NCBI GenBank assembly: GCA_963970005.1 | Contig: CAXAMN010008524.1 | Location: forward strand, 104,247-168,246 | Reading direction: 5' to 3' | DNA length: 64,000 bases | Source: Durusdinium trenchii | Lineage: Eukaryota > Sar > Dinophyceae > Suessiales > Symbiodiniaceae | In this document: piece after piece, positions 1 to 10,945 of the stretch | Position numbering within the stretch: position 1 is the first letter of the stretch | Layout of the letters: every line of letters starts with the position of its first letter | The notes under the pieces: model-generated | Database searches by the model: none | What the model was told of the DNA's origin: nothing | What the model saw: only the letters and a program-made list of their open reading frames with translations | Program-made: the position numbers and the translations under genes

Positions 1-670
1 GCCGTCAACCTGTCGGACCGACCTCGTCTTGAGCCTTTGGCCACCTTCTTTTTGACGACCTCCAGGCTCCAGGGATTCATTCATGTACTCTTAGGAAATG
101 GTACCCTAGGCCGGCGTGTGGCATCGCTGTCAAGTCAGCACGCATATCCATAAGTGTGTCTTCAGTTGAATCATTAGCAGCAGGGGGCTAGCGGCTAGCG
201 GCCCATTTTCTGGTGGGTGGATGAGTCTGTGGACGCACAGGCTTGTACCTGCGATGGTTTGAACTGTTGAACAAGCTGTGACTCCACACTTCAGTAAAAA
301 TCTATATAATGAGCTGCGCAGACATGAGCGGCCGCCGTCACCTTGACCTGTCGTCGTTTCGTTACCTGGCCTCCTGATGCCTAATGATGATCAGACCTCC
401 TTTCATGCTTTCTCAGGCTTTGGGTACCTAGGTTGCCGGATGATCCGCGGTTGGAGTCACCAGAAGAGAAGCTCGGCGCCCGGCGAACAAAACGTTCTGC
501 TGAAGAAGCCCAGGTTTCCGCTGAAACTGCTGATGCTGAAATGGAAGTCGCTAATTTGCTCCTGCCGCAAAGGTAAGGCTTTCTTCAACCAGTTGAAGCA
601 GTCAAGCGCCCTGTTTGCGAAGAGGATTTCGGGTTAGACTCCGAGAAACGATGATGTCAGTGGAAAGGAG

Positions 671-1416
671 TTGAAGGCTGAAAAGGTGATTTCCGCTCGA
701 AAGGAAGAGATCTCCATCGTTGAGGACATGGGAGTTTGGGAAGTCATCCCTCGCCCCAAAGGCGAGATAGTCGTCTCAACTTGTTGGGTTGACGTCAACA
801 AGGGCGACGAGGAGAAAGAGAAGTACAGAAGCCGGTTGGGCGCCGTGAACTGAAAAAGAAGGCTGAGAACGATTGGAGCACTTGGAGTGATTTCTTTGCT
901 TCGATGCCACCCATCGCAGCACTTCGAATGTCGTTCACGCTTGCAATCACACAGCAAATTCCAGACATGAATGGCAAACTGATCGCGAAACACGAGACAC
1001 CTGCTTGTTTTCATCGATGTGAAGAAAGCACGCTTTTGGTCGCCAGCCATGCAGGGGGCGAGTACTGGTGGAACCTCCACCAGAAGCAGGTTTATGGTCC
1101 AGATGTTGTTGGTTTGTTAAAGAAGAGCTTGTATGGAACTCGCGACGCACCAGGAAATTGGGAAGCAGCTATTTGCGCGGTAATGACAACTATGCGCTTT
1201 GCGCGAGGAAAATCAAACTCTTGTGGATATTATCGCCCAGAAAAGCAGATTCGTGTAGAAGTTCATGGTGATGACTTTACTAGAGTAGGTTCCAAGTCCA
1301 ACCTAGACTGGTTCGCTGAGGAGTTGAAGGAACATTGGACGATTGACGCTCGTGGTATTCTTGGTCCCCCAGGAATGGAAGGAGTCAAACAACCCATTGT
1401 TTTTCTCAACCGCTAA
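671..1416 (+). pseudogene. E0 reverse transcriptase, frameshifted
   Basis: This is a remnant of the copia RNA-dependent DNA polymerase. The first part (671-853) contains VVSTCWVDVNKGD, matching the N-terminal RT region where a W-V-D-V-N/K motif is usual. After a stop, other frames give FIDVKKARFW (motif A, the catalytic Asp region) near 1005-1035. Then follow LLKKSLYGTRDAPGNWE near 1117-1167, the copia hallmark K-x-LYG-x-x-x-APR/N-x-W, and VHGDDF near 1260-1278 at the catalytic box position. The second catalytic pair is thus GDD rather than VDD. At least two frameshifts and an internal stop rule out a functional protein. Confidence 0.8.
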
Positions 1417-1420
1417 ATCA

Positions 1421-2211
1421 CTTGGACGAGTGCAGGAATTGAACTAGAAGCAGATCCACGACATGTGGAGGGGTCTTGCAAGAAGTAGGATGTGAAGGCG
1501 CAAAGGTCACAACGCCACTTGTGAAAGAGCGAACGGAGGATGTCTATGAGTCAGAACCTATTAGCAGCGAAGAGGCGGGTCGTTATCGCTCAGTGAGCAT
1601 GAGATAGGCATACCCTTCCCAAGATCGTCCTGGTCTACTTGTTCTTGGAAAGGAGCTGACAATAGGATTGAAGAATCAAACGCAAGCACATATGCAGATG
1701 CTGAAGCATGGAGCTCGCTATTTGCGATCACATCCACGATTGTTACACTTGTTTCCAAACCAGGCACAGTTCACCCAACTTGATGTTTGGGTCGACGCAG
1801 ATCACGCTGGTTTTTTAAGATCTCGTAAGAGTACAACTGGTACAGTTTTGCTTTTGGGAAAGTGCACGATTCGCAAGACATGCAGTTATTGCACTCAACT
1901 CCGGAGAAGCTGAGTACTATGGGTTAGTATCTGGTTCGCGCCAAGCTCTTGGCGAACAGAGCTTATTGGCAGACTGGAACATGTTAGTATCACATGCTAT
2001 ATGGACGCAACAACAGGTTTTAGCAATAGGCAGTCGACATGGACTGGGAAAAGTCAAGCATGTAGATACAGTTTTCCTGTGGACACAACAACAAGTCCTT
2101 TCTGGGAAGATTAAGCTTGCTCAGGGATCTACCCTGGACATGTTAGCAGAAATATTCACCAAGCCCTTAGAAAGCCAACGGATGAAGACACTTCTCGAAA
2201 GAATGCACTAA
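1421..2211 (+). pseudogene. E0 RNase H domain, frameshifted
   Basis: Copia RNase H removes the RNA strand of the RNA:DNA hybrid. The conserved start VDADHAGFLRSRKSTTG lies near 1789-1842, with the catalytic Asp in DADHAG. The second conserved block, SGEAEYYGLVSG, lies near 1900-1935 in another frame. The C-terminal signature AEIFTKPL is near 2145-2168, followed by the end of the ORF at 2211. Together these are the usual order and spacing of a copia RNase H; frame changes between the blocks show decay. Confidence 0.78.
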
Positions 2212-2215
2212 GCGC

Positions 2216-5200
2216 CCGCTTGCCTTGAAGGCGTGAAGTGCCACTCGGGGGCATTGAGTCGTGGCTTAGCTAGGCATCTCTTTTCACTTGCGTCTCGAGG
2301 GGACACGCGTTCAGGAGGCGTGTAGAGATGTAGTCATTTAGAGTCTTAGAGGGTTGCTAGCTTGTAAGGTAGCATTGCTGCATGTGGACATGTGTATGGT
2401 GTCCCGCAGCCCCTTTTCACTAGCTCCATCAGCGGTCTAAATGGCGAACTGTGAGCCCAGAGAGAAAGGGAAACCACTGCGTTTTATTTGATTGAAAATG
2501 GTTCGCCTGGACATAGCTCCACTCAACTTTCTTTGCAACGCAGTATGCACATAACTACAGTTGAACTTTTGCTGAGCAAACTTTTTTTTCAATTCTTCAT
2601 GTCGCCCCATGTTTTCGCTTGTTGTCATTTGCTTTGCAAGCCCGAGGCCATCGGAGTTTTTCAATGTCCTTCTTAGTGTGTTCTTGGTTTTGCCCTGACA
2701 CTCCTGCCTCGCCTGATCTTTGGGCCAGTACAGAGGGTGGGTGGGTGGGTGGGTGGGTGTCAGCTCAGACTGGGTACCTTGTGCCAAGGACGTGTGAACA
2801 AGGCGAAAGAGAAGACGAATGGCAACCCCTTTGAATCGGTGGCAAAGCGTTTGAAGGGCAAGCAAGGCAGCGACAACTGGCACTGTGACATCCATGTACC
2901 ACAGATCGCCTAGATTCCCGTCAGGTCGCATGCGCAAGAACATGCTGGGAAAGCGCGTCAACTTCTCTGCAAGAACTGTTGGTGCCTGATACAAACTTTT
3001 TCAGAGGCTTGTAATCAAGTTGTTTGGTGCACTGCCTGTATCAAGGGTCCAAGGTATTCATGTTGTTTCATTCTGCAGTTTTGCACTTGATGATTGGTTC
3101 AGAGATGTTTGCTTTTCTGAGCGCTCAGGTCATCGTGGTCGATCCCGAACTCAAGCTTGATGAGCCGCACACTTTTCACTTGGCGATTCATAATGTTCAT
3201 AGGCTGTCATGGCAACGCAGCAATGATCTACAGGCAATTGGTAGACCGTGCTACCCATATGCCAGTAATCCATTATCGGTATCGTAAAGGCACGGGAAAA
3301 TTCACACAAACAGATTTTGAAAACACTATATAGTTACAAGAATCTAGGCTACAGAGATTGGGGATTTATTTGCTTGCACGTTTTCTACAGCTCCGTCTCA
3401 GCACAGCGCCGCTTCAATCGGATGGCACCACAATGTGTTGGATTTGTCAGTCTTGAGTTAGCCTTTAAACTCCGATCCACTGGCGAATCATAAGAGAATA
3501 TAAATAGACAATAGATCATAGCTACATAATGGAGAACAAATGTCCCGATGTTCAAGACTTGGGCCTTTGGCAGAGCAATTAACAGTAAGTATTGGTACTT
3601 TGATGTACTTTGTTTTTCTGGATTCGCGTGTTTTGGCATCACCCTTTTGCTGTACTGATGACCATCCAAAGAGGGAATAGTCATGAGAGACATCGTTACC
3701 TTAAACGAAGTTCCGTTGGTTCATTGCCCAACGAGCAGATGCAGTTGCCTGGATGTTCCAAGGTGTGGCTTGCCCTTCCCCATCGCTAAGGAGCAGAGAA
3801 ACATTTAATAGGCGTCACGCAATGTCTCTTGGACATTGAACAGTGCCGCTGTCCAAACTAATCCTGCACCTGCTTTAGCTTTAGCCCACTCGCAAGCAGA
3901 CTCCAGGAAAGGTCATGAACAGATTGAAATGTTGCCAGCGATGGTATTGTAAAAAGCAATCATAAGGCCTTTCGGCCACAGGACATTTACGAGCCGTTTT
4001 TGTTGCGGGAAATTGAGCAAGCTCAAGGCCAGGCTTCTCAATCACCTTCGTATTTTTTACATAAACTTCAATTCCATAGTGCAACGGCGTGCAACGGTCC
4101 TGACTCCAAGCGGCTTGGACTTCCACAGATGTTTACTGTTCGACTTGCTTTGATTCAGGTCCAGCTTTGAGTAATGCTCGTGGATTCCTTAGCCAGGATG
4201 GATAGCGGGTGCAGTTCCGACTCTACTTGCAACAGTATCCAATGAATAGAGTCTTGCCCAGGTGATTTGATGTCCTGGTATGAAGGGCAGCCAGAGGCCA
4301 ATGGGGAATGAGGCTGTCTCACCAGGCTTCAGGATTCACGCGTGTCCAAAAGACACGTCCTTCGTTTGCTAGTAACTTGAGTAGTTTGGGATTCGAAGTT
4401 TCTTGCTCGAAGCATGAAGCAGAGAGGTTCATGAATTCAGTGGCTGCCCTTTGGGGACATTTTGCGTCAGTTTCAGACAACCAAGCATCACCAAGCTGCT
4501 CAGAGCAGGACGTGCAAAAAAAGCTGATGGTACAAGCCATGGGTGACAGGCTCGACGGGGACAAGGCGTGTTTCACAGAAGTTCCATTTGCAGGGGATGC
4601 CTTGCCGGCTTATGATTGGTCTGGAAGCACCATGGCACCTTTCACCAGCTTTTGTGTATAGCAACGTGCCCTATTCTGAAAGGCAGCTTTCACCAAGCTT
4701 GCAAGCAAGAGTTGGGCTGTAGGCCAACTCTACATTGATCGATCATTGCAAAACTCAATTTCTCTCCATCATGTTTTGATGAGTCATTTCACCAGCGAAA
4801 ACAGTCCATTTTATCATGCTGTATCAAAGGTGAACTAGTGCTATCTCACCATGTCAGAGCCATCTCACCCGTCTCACCCGCAGTGAAAAATACTCCGCGG
4901 GTCCGTGACCTGTTGCAATCTACGACTCATCTCTACCTTCACCCACTTCTAAAGCATTCAAAAGCAACAAAACACTGCTATGGGATGCAATAGGTATAGT
5001 ATAGCTGTAATTACCGGCTTCAGGATTTGCCACGTCACTACAGAGATGGACAATCTATTCAGACCCTGAAAAAGCATGAACAAGCAAGGTCTGCAAGTTT
5101 CCTCCATCAGGCACCTCGCTTTCGCTTTGAGGTTTCTGAAGAGCGGCCCTGCTCCTCCCCGGTATCAATTTTGACGTAGAGTCGTAGAGAAAGCAAGAGC

Positions 5201-6059
5201 TTAGGCGAACAGGCGAAAGAAAGTCTCCAAACACCACGAGTTTGCAAAGTTAAAGCACAACATTGAATTTGGGATGGCGGGGGCTCAAAGTCCTTAGTAG
5301 CTGCAGGTGTTGAATAATTGATAATATTTGTATATATGCACCGCTTCACTCACCAACGGCGAGAATCCAGTGTCGCTTTTAGTTCCCTCTCATGAGGAAG
5401 AGTGGGAGAGAAAGAGAGAGGAAGGGTTGCAAACACAAGGATATGTTTGGCAACCTTCAGGCAACGGATGTGGAATATTCATAATACTTCTAAAACTTGC
5501 ACAACATATATCAGAAAACATAGGCTAATTTCCCTCAAGGACTGTCGAAAGTGTACCTTAAACTATGTTAAAACTGGTTGCAAAGTAAAGTCCAATTGCG
5601 TTGCCAACACTTTCCAGGAAAAATCAACTTGTTATTTAATTCCTTTGTGGTGTCTCATTGTCATGTGGATTTTGCCATGCTCAGGCCATTGCTTCTGCAG
5701 AGCCCTCAGTGGGAAACCCTTTGTGATGACATTGCACAGGTACAGATGTTGCGCACAGCTTCTGCATTGTCCTAGCTTCTAGCTACTAGATGCTACTAGT
5801 AGCGATGCACCTTGCTACTAGTAGCTTATTGTTACATTTGAGTTGCATTCACTTCTTGATTGAGCGAGATCTTTGAGCCGAGGAACCGTGCTCCGACACT
5901 GCATCGCCTCAGCATGCAGGTGCTATCTTCTGCTTCTATATTCATGTTTTCAGTGCATGGCCTAATATTATGTATTACATTGTCTTATATATTATATAGA
6001 TAGTGCTTGTGTGTTTTTGCAACTGCTCGTGAGGCTGAGGCTCTATATATAATATATTC
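2216..6059. other. Spacer without supported genes
   Basis: No coding stretch here has a recognisable domain. It contains short open frames on both strands, a GGGT microsatellite (2735-2758), and a cluster of CTACTAGTAG palindromes near 5772-5826. The longest open frame is on the minus strand (2437-2994); it has no recognised motif and its low-complexity part comes from the microsatellite. Confidence 0.5.
2735..2758. repeat. (GGGT)n microsatellite, potential G-quadruplex
   Basis: Six consecutive GGGT units are visible. Runs of GGG separated by a single T can fold into a G-quadruplex on this strand; whether it does so is inference. Confidence 0.9.
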
Positions 6060-6170
6060 TGATTGACTTGCTATCGCATGCAATGATAGGCATGTACTTT
6101 GTTTTCCGTGGTGTCATTCAGGGCCCTTGAGACCATGCGTGCAACGCCCCAGGCCCTAGACAAAAGAGAG
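6060..6170 (+). repeat. E1 left LTR (visible homology)
   Basis: This matches 10841-10945 with small indels, including an extra segment after CTATCGC. It starts with TG. The primer-binding site sits about 50 bp beyond the end of the match, so the true LTR may extend to about 6217, with the matching part of the right copy lost. Confidence 0.7.
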
Positions 6171-6219
6171 ACAGACTTGTCGTTCGGACTTTGTGCGCCG
6201 ACCTCTACGACGTTGAGAT

Positions 6220-6231
6220 TGGTAGCGGAGC
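6220..6231 (+). promoter_or_regulatory. E1 primer-binding site
   Basis: The sequence is TGGTAGCGGAGC, identical to the 12 bases that follow the left LTRs of E2, E3 and E4. It is complementary to a tRNA 3' end reading GCUCCGCUACCA, close to eukaryotic initiator-Met tRNA, the usual primer of copia elements. Confidence 0.75.
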
Positions 6232-6635
6232 AGGAGACGCTCCAGGCTGAAATCGTCTACGGTGCCCTACCTCACTGGATTCGCCTACGTTTTCCTCCAG
6301 CTGGTTGAAGATAAGATCCTCACCTATGTCCGGGAGACCGTGGCAGTCCCAGGCGAACACCGGTTTGCAGGGCCAAGACTTCAGCCCGCGGTGTTCAAGG
6401 CGCAGCCGCGTCGACTGGTGGCGGCTTGTTCGCCCCTCCAACTCCCGTTCACTCCACAGAATCGTGGTGGATTAGACTCTGGTCTTGCCAAAGCCTGCCC
6501 ATCAAGGACTGACACAGAAGGCATATCGGAGCTACAGACACAGAGCTGGAGTACCACGTTGGACGCATGTGCAGATCAATGCGATGCGCGGTGGAGTCAT
6601 GGACTATGAGAAGGTGAGCAAAGCCCTGATCCGCC

Positions 6636-7294
6636 GGCATAGGTATCAAAAAAGAATATTTATCGAATCAAAAAACAAACATTTACCGAATCAAAAAAAT
6701 ATGTACTGAATCAAAAAAATATTCGTTTTGCGATGAAATCCCTTGGAATTCCCAGTCGTGTGGGTGGCCGGTCATCTGGTCCGCTGGTCCGCTGGTCCTG
6801 CCACCAAATCTCCACTCCAAGGCCCACAAAGTCTTGCACCTGCCACCAACTCTACACTTCCACATCAAAAACTCCTGCGCCCGCCACGAAATCTGCACTC
6901 CAAGGCCACAAAGTCCTGCACCTGCCACGAAATCGCGCCTGCCACGAAATCTGCACTCCAAGGCCCACAAAGTCCTGCACCTGCCACGAAATCTGCACTT
7001 CAAGGTCCACAAAAAAGTCCTGCGCCTGCCACGAAATCTGCGCTCCAAGGCCCATAAAGTCCTGCGCCTACCACTGGCCACCAACTCTGCACTTCAACAT
7101 GTGCATTGCAAGGTCCACAAAGTACTGCGCCTGCCACAAAACACTACGACTACCACTACGATACTGCTGCTATTATAGTCCGGTTGCTACTCTTACTCAT
7201 ACTGCTATTTGGAATATTTTTTGCTTCTTTAAATATTTTTTGATGAGTGTGGAATATTTTTTATTGATGCGTTAAATATTTTTTTGGTCTCTCA
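6636..7294. mobile_element. MITE-like insertion with 12-bp target duplication
   Basis: The 659-bp insert is bounded by identical 12-bp copies of CCCTGATCCGCC (6624-6635 and 7295-7306). Removing the insert and one copy restores the gag frame (KALIR then LFGGD). Both ends are built from short AT-rich units: AATCAAAAAAATATT-type units at the left, and their inverse, AATATTTTTTGATGA-type units, at the right. Together they form imperfect iterated terminal inverted repeats. The core is a 42-bp minisatellite. It has no credible transposase, so it would be non-autonomous. Confidence 0.7.
6801..7146. repeat. Minisatellite, about 42-bp unit
   Basis: About eight units, some truncated, follow the pattern CCACGAAATCTGCACTCCAA then GGCCCACAAAGTCCTGC(A/G)CCTG. 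Because 42 is a multiple of three the array keeps several frames open, giving spurious Cys/His- and Lys/Ser/Cys-rich ORFs on both strands. Confidence 0.9.
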
Positions 7295-7886
7295 CCCTGA
7301 TCCGCCTGTTTGGAGGAGACCATCGGCCCAACGCGCGCGACCTTGGACGCACCGCTCCTTCTAACAAGGAGGAGGACTACTTCGAGGAGGAGGTTTGGTA
7401 TGAGGGTGACGAGTATGACGAGTGGGACGTGGTATGAAGATGATGAAGTCTTCGAAGAAGAAGAAGATGATGAAGTCCCAGAGGCACTGGAGGAGGCAAT
7501 GGACCACGCCGATGAAGCCTATGTGTCTAATGTTGAGAGTCGGAAGCGCGCGCAGGAGTTGGCGCTGTCCCGTGGCTTCTATCCCATCGCGGCAATCGGT
7601 CCGGAGGCCAGTCAAAACGAAAAGGAAAAGGTAAAAGTGGAAGCTTCGTGAAACGGACGCCTTTCAATCTAAGACCCGTGCCTGGACTTCGCAAAGGCCC
7701 TATGTCCTCAGCTTCCACTACGGCATCAAGCGAGAAGCCAACCCTCTCTGGATCTACTGCGCAGCATGGACCTCGCTTCAAGAGGTATTATAGAAGCCAA
7801 ACTCAGGGATTGGAGGAAGTCTGTGAGGAAGTCACCATGGAGGAGGAATGTGATGACATGGAGAAGATTGGCAATGGAGTGCATGG

Positions 7887-8160
7887 GTGAGGAGGCCGAG
7901 CAGTGCTTCGTTGCTGCGATCTGAAAGGCGAGGGCAACTCGCGCCATTGTCGGTGAGAGCAACTGGCATCAATGGCTTGAGAAGTATGGATCGGAAGGCG
8001 CAAAGCCTATCACGTCCAGCCAGATTTGATTCAACGGCAGTTCCAAGTTTGGCGGTGGAGAGACTCTGATCTTGAACTATGAGGTGGACTTCACAGCCAT
8101 TGCGCATGGACAGCGGTTGAACGTCACTGTGTCAGTGGTGCCAGGGTCCACGACTATTAG
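7887..8160 (+). pseudogene. E1 aspartic protease remnant
   Basis: One frame reads ATRAIVGESNWHQWLEKYG from about 7930, then SSKFGGGETLILNYEVDF near 8040-8090 and AHGQRLNVTVSVVPG near 8100-8150. The order A-T-R-x-I-V-G, F-G-x-G-x-T, then a hydrophobic strand and VVPG fits the pepsin-like retropepsin of these copia elements. The catalytic D-x-G triad expected just before ATR is not intact, and stop codons interrupt the frame. Confidence 0.6.
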
Positions 8161-8284
8161 AATAACACGATGATGAGTGGCAATTCAGAACGGCCAGAAC
8201 GAAATGCTCAGGGACATTTCCTGCTTCACCTGATGATGTACAAGAGGAAACTGTGGAGAAGGAGGAGACCTATGGTTTGAGGAA

Positions 8285-9240
8285 GTGATGAGTCAGAGTC
8301 AGGTGGCGGGAATAGAGTTGATCGATGGACCCTTCGGCGTTTGGGACATCGCGCCGTCCATGGAGAAGGGTGCGGTGACCGATGAAACCTGCCAAGAAAT
8401 GTTCGAGATAGAGACCATTGCGGAAGAAAAGGTAAGAGAGAAGCGCATCCTGAAGTTCTGTGAGGTCTATGTCTATGTGGACCAGGGGAATTTGTCGGTG
8501 TACCTGGCCAGGAACTATGGGGACGTTGAAGTCCCTGGTTTCTCTCTATCTTGGACAAGGACATCAGGAAAGAGTTCACAGAACTACTTCGGGAGGTGAG
8601 CCCTGACTTCTTTGGTTGGCGCCTCCATGCAGGAAGCGGTCATCAATGCAGAGGCAGAGGCTGAACCTTCGCAGCGCAAGCTGATGAAGGAGCGAGAGAT
8701 TGAAGAAGAAGCCCATCTTTCACTGGTCCTCGAGCTGAGTCTTGGAAAACCAGCGCAATGGAATCTATGAGGGGCTACTTCGAAGCCGCTTGCGAGCCTG
8801 GAGCTGTGCGGAAACAGACCAGGATTCGAACTAGCTCAAGGAGAGTGGCAGAAGCATTGCATCTCTTGAGTGCCAATGTCAAGTTGGACACATCCCTATG
8901 GATGGGAAGTCAAAAGATATTCGCGCAAAATGCAGAACTATGAGCCAGGTTTTGTGAGAAAAGCGGCCAAAGCCATCTATGACAGCATGGATGAAACCTT
9001 GAGACGAAAGGAAACTGGCGCAGCTACGGCAGATAGTAACAGCCGCAGCCAGAAGAACCACTGCCTGCCGCAGCGAGCGGTTGAACCACTCACCGCTGCG
9101 GAAGCCACAGCGCAAAACCAACCAGACCGAATGGAAGTTGATGGCAGAGACCGGAGGAACATGATGAGCGCCCATTGGAGCCGCCAAGAGGCAGATCACG
9201 CAGTCCCCAAAGCCGTGACGAGCAATTGCCTTGACATCCT
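8285..9240 (+). pseudogene. E1 mid-pol region of uncertain function
   Basis: Open blocks are linked by frameshifts. One starts near 8285 and includes GPFGVWDIAPSMEKGAVTDE. Then come LDKDIRKEFTELLREVSPDFF near 8549-8612 and FEAACEPGAVRKQTRIRTSS, which begins at about 8776. A last block near 8935-9000 reads NYEPGFVRKAAKAIYDSMDE. The V-S-P-D-F-F segment followed by a Pro/Cys-rich turn and a later K-x-T-R-x-x-T-S resembles a DNA-methyltransferase-like fold that I associate with dinoflagellate copia polyproteins. I cannot confirm this from sequence alone. It lies where integrase would be expected, and no HHCC or D-D-E integrase motif was found. Confidence 0.35.
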
Positions 9241-9719
9241 ACAATGATGCCTTCCGGCAATTAGATGGAGTATACCTCCAGCGCAGAGCAGCGACCCCAT
9301 CTTCCAGCGGTACATGGACACACACGAACCATTGGACGACGATGAGATGCTTATGGCTGAGAGTTTGAACGAGAAGCACTTGACGCCCGAGGAGCGCAAA
9401 GGCCTTCGATGAAGCCAAGGACGCATCCCTGAAAGGGTGGATCGAGAACTCTGCTTGGAAGGCAGCGCCTGAAGATGAGGCCAAAAAGAGGGCGAAGTTT
9501 TGCGGTGGAAGCTGACGAGAAGGCGAACGGCGGGGTCATCCAGCAGGGCTTCCGCCGCAAGGATGTCCTGACTGAGAATCTGGTCAAGGAGTCGCCAACC
9601 CTCAGCCGTTTGGGCCGCATCACCCTGATGGTATGGGCCGTTCGCCCGAAATGGAAGGTCGGGTGTTCATGTTCATGCCTTCACGCAGTCCAACTCCATA
9701 GATGAGACTACCAAGCCAC

Positions 9720-10444
9720 CTGCTGAAATGAGGAGGGGGCTCGAACGCCTCATGGGGTTGAAGAGCTACATGAGATCCCTGAAGGCTATGAAGCTGGCAT
9801 TTGGCGATGCGTTCGGGCTCCTCGGCAGTGGAATGAGACGGCCAATGAGTTCTTGGTGAAGGAGCTGGGATTGATCAACCATCCATTGGATAGATGTCTC
9901 TATATCTCTCCCTGCGTCAGTGGATGGTGCTCTTGGACTTCATGTGGATGATTTTCGATTGGGTCAGCAGCTTGAAGTACGTCCAGACTGATGCCGCTGG
10001 GGCATGTGAAACGTTCCAGCAACGAGCGCGCCATTTGTCACAGCGATTTCGGAGAGAAGATGAGGTTTTGGCGCCGAGCTCCAGCAGTCTTCAGATTTAG
10101 AGGCGCCGACCGTGTCGCTCCGAGAGTATGTCCACAAGATCAAGCCCCTCAGCGCGGAGAAGGCTCGCCAAAATATTATGCAATATGATTACTGCAATGA
10201 GAAAGAACATCGCCTTCTCAGAGCTTTGGTTGGAGTAACGTCGTGGCCAGTCACGCAATGCTTACCGCAAGATGCAGCCACTATCAGCATTCTCCAGGCA
10301 AACATTGTGGTGAAGGACTATGTGTTCACGATCAGGTGCCATGGAGAGTTGCGAGATCTTCGGATGGGAGTCTACTGCTACGCGGCCTGGTCTCCTCGAC
10401 CGGATGGGAGTTTGCAGGGCCTGTCGGAACACCTCCGACGATGA
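9720..10444 (+). pseudogene. E1 reverse transcriptase, C-terminal half
   Basis: One frame reads APRQWNETANEFLVKELG near 9817-9870, the copia APR-x-W block. Another contains GLHVDDFRLG, whose HVDD codons are at 9941-9952, where YVDD is expected. Downstream, SLREYVHKIKPLSAEKAR (about 10112-10165) and LRALVGVTSWPVTQCLPQD (about 10216-10272) match the RT thumb/connection region. N-terminal RT motifs and RNase H are not clear. The pieces lie in at least three frames. Confidence 0.75.
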
Positions 10445-10840
10445 GATCCGCCAGTGGCATTGAACGCCCACATCAGCCTTCTGATGGAGATTAATGTGGA
10501 TGCGCGCGAAAAGGCAAGGCAGTCGCGGGAAGAGCGACTGGCACACTTCAGGCGTGAACGCCCCGAGGATCCTCATCACGCAGAGCGCCTTCGGCTCCGA
10601 GGGAATTCGCTGTGACCGGCAACAACATGCAAGGACAAGCTACAGCCATGTCACGACTGAAATGGTCCACACGATGATGGGCGGAGCGTGGCGATTTGTG
10701 AGCTGCTACGAAAGCAGGGTGTGGAAAACAACCAAGAAGTCGAAGTGAAGGGAGAAATCACGAAGGGCCGAGACAAATTTTTCTCTTGAATGTTTTCCAA
10801 GACAGGAAGTGGATTGAGCTTCAATAACTCTCCCCCTGTC

Positions 10841-10945
10841 TGATTGACTTGCTATCGCGCGCAGGCATGTACTTTGTTTTCCGCGGTGCCATTCAGGGCC
10901 CTTGAGACCATACGCGCAACGCCCCTAGACAAAACAGAAACAGAC
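10841..10945 (+). repeat. E1 right LTR (partial)
   Basis: This matches 6060-6170 from TGATTGACTTG to ACAGAC with scattered differences and indels. The sequence immediately upstream ends CTCTCCCCCTGTC, so a typical purine-rich priming tract is not seen on this strand. Confidence 0.7.

Larger units (their letters stand above)
377..2215 (+). mobile_element. E0: truncated Ty1/copia retrotransposon (RT-RNase H part)
   Basis: The stretch reads, across several frames, as the end of a copia Pol: a charged linker (about 420-660), reverse transcriptase (671-1416) and RNase H (1421-2211). No gag, protease or integrase is visible upstream, and no LTR pair was found, so the element is either cut by the window start or 5'-truncated. 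Frameshifts and stops make it a pseudogene. The sequence after 2215 may include a 3' LTR (a possible TG start lies near 2256), but no second copy exists in the window to prove it. Confidence 0.8.
6485..7651 (+). pseudogene. E1 gag, interrupted by an insertion
   Basis: The N-terminal piece (to about 6635) reads GGVMDYEKVSKALIR. After the insert the frame resumes with LFGGDHRPNARD at about 7304, so the pre-insertion reading frame is directly recoverable at the duplicated target. The C-terminal part is very acidic (residues DDEVFEEEEDDEV near 7440-7475) and ends in SRGFYPIAAIGP, a conserved stretch before the protease in this kind of dinoflagellate element. The capsid-like role is inferred from position. 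Frameshifts are also present within the first part, and no zinc knuckle was identified. Confidence 0.6.
6060..10945 (+). mobile_element. E1: degenerate Ty1/copia LTR retrotransposon
   Basis: A segment starting TGATTGACTTGCTATCGC at 6060 recurs at 10841, and the similarity covers about 105 bp, so the two are read as LTRs. Between them, remnants of gag, aspartic protease, a further domain region and RT follow in copia order, all on the + strand and all with stops and frameshifts. A primer-binding site lies at 6220. A 659-bp MITE-like element interrupts gag. RNase H is not recognisable after RT. No target duplication was found, and the right LTR seems to lack its 3' part. Confidence 0.75.

Noticed and set aside
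2437-2994. 185-codon minus-strand frame
   Set aside because: No recognised motif, and part of it is translated from the GGGT microsatellite. Kept only as a remark in the spacer entry.
6683-7275. Long Cys/His- or Arg/Gly-rich frames on both strands
   Set aside because: They are produced by the 42-bp minisatellite, whose length keeps frames open; no start context or domain.
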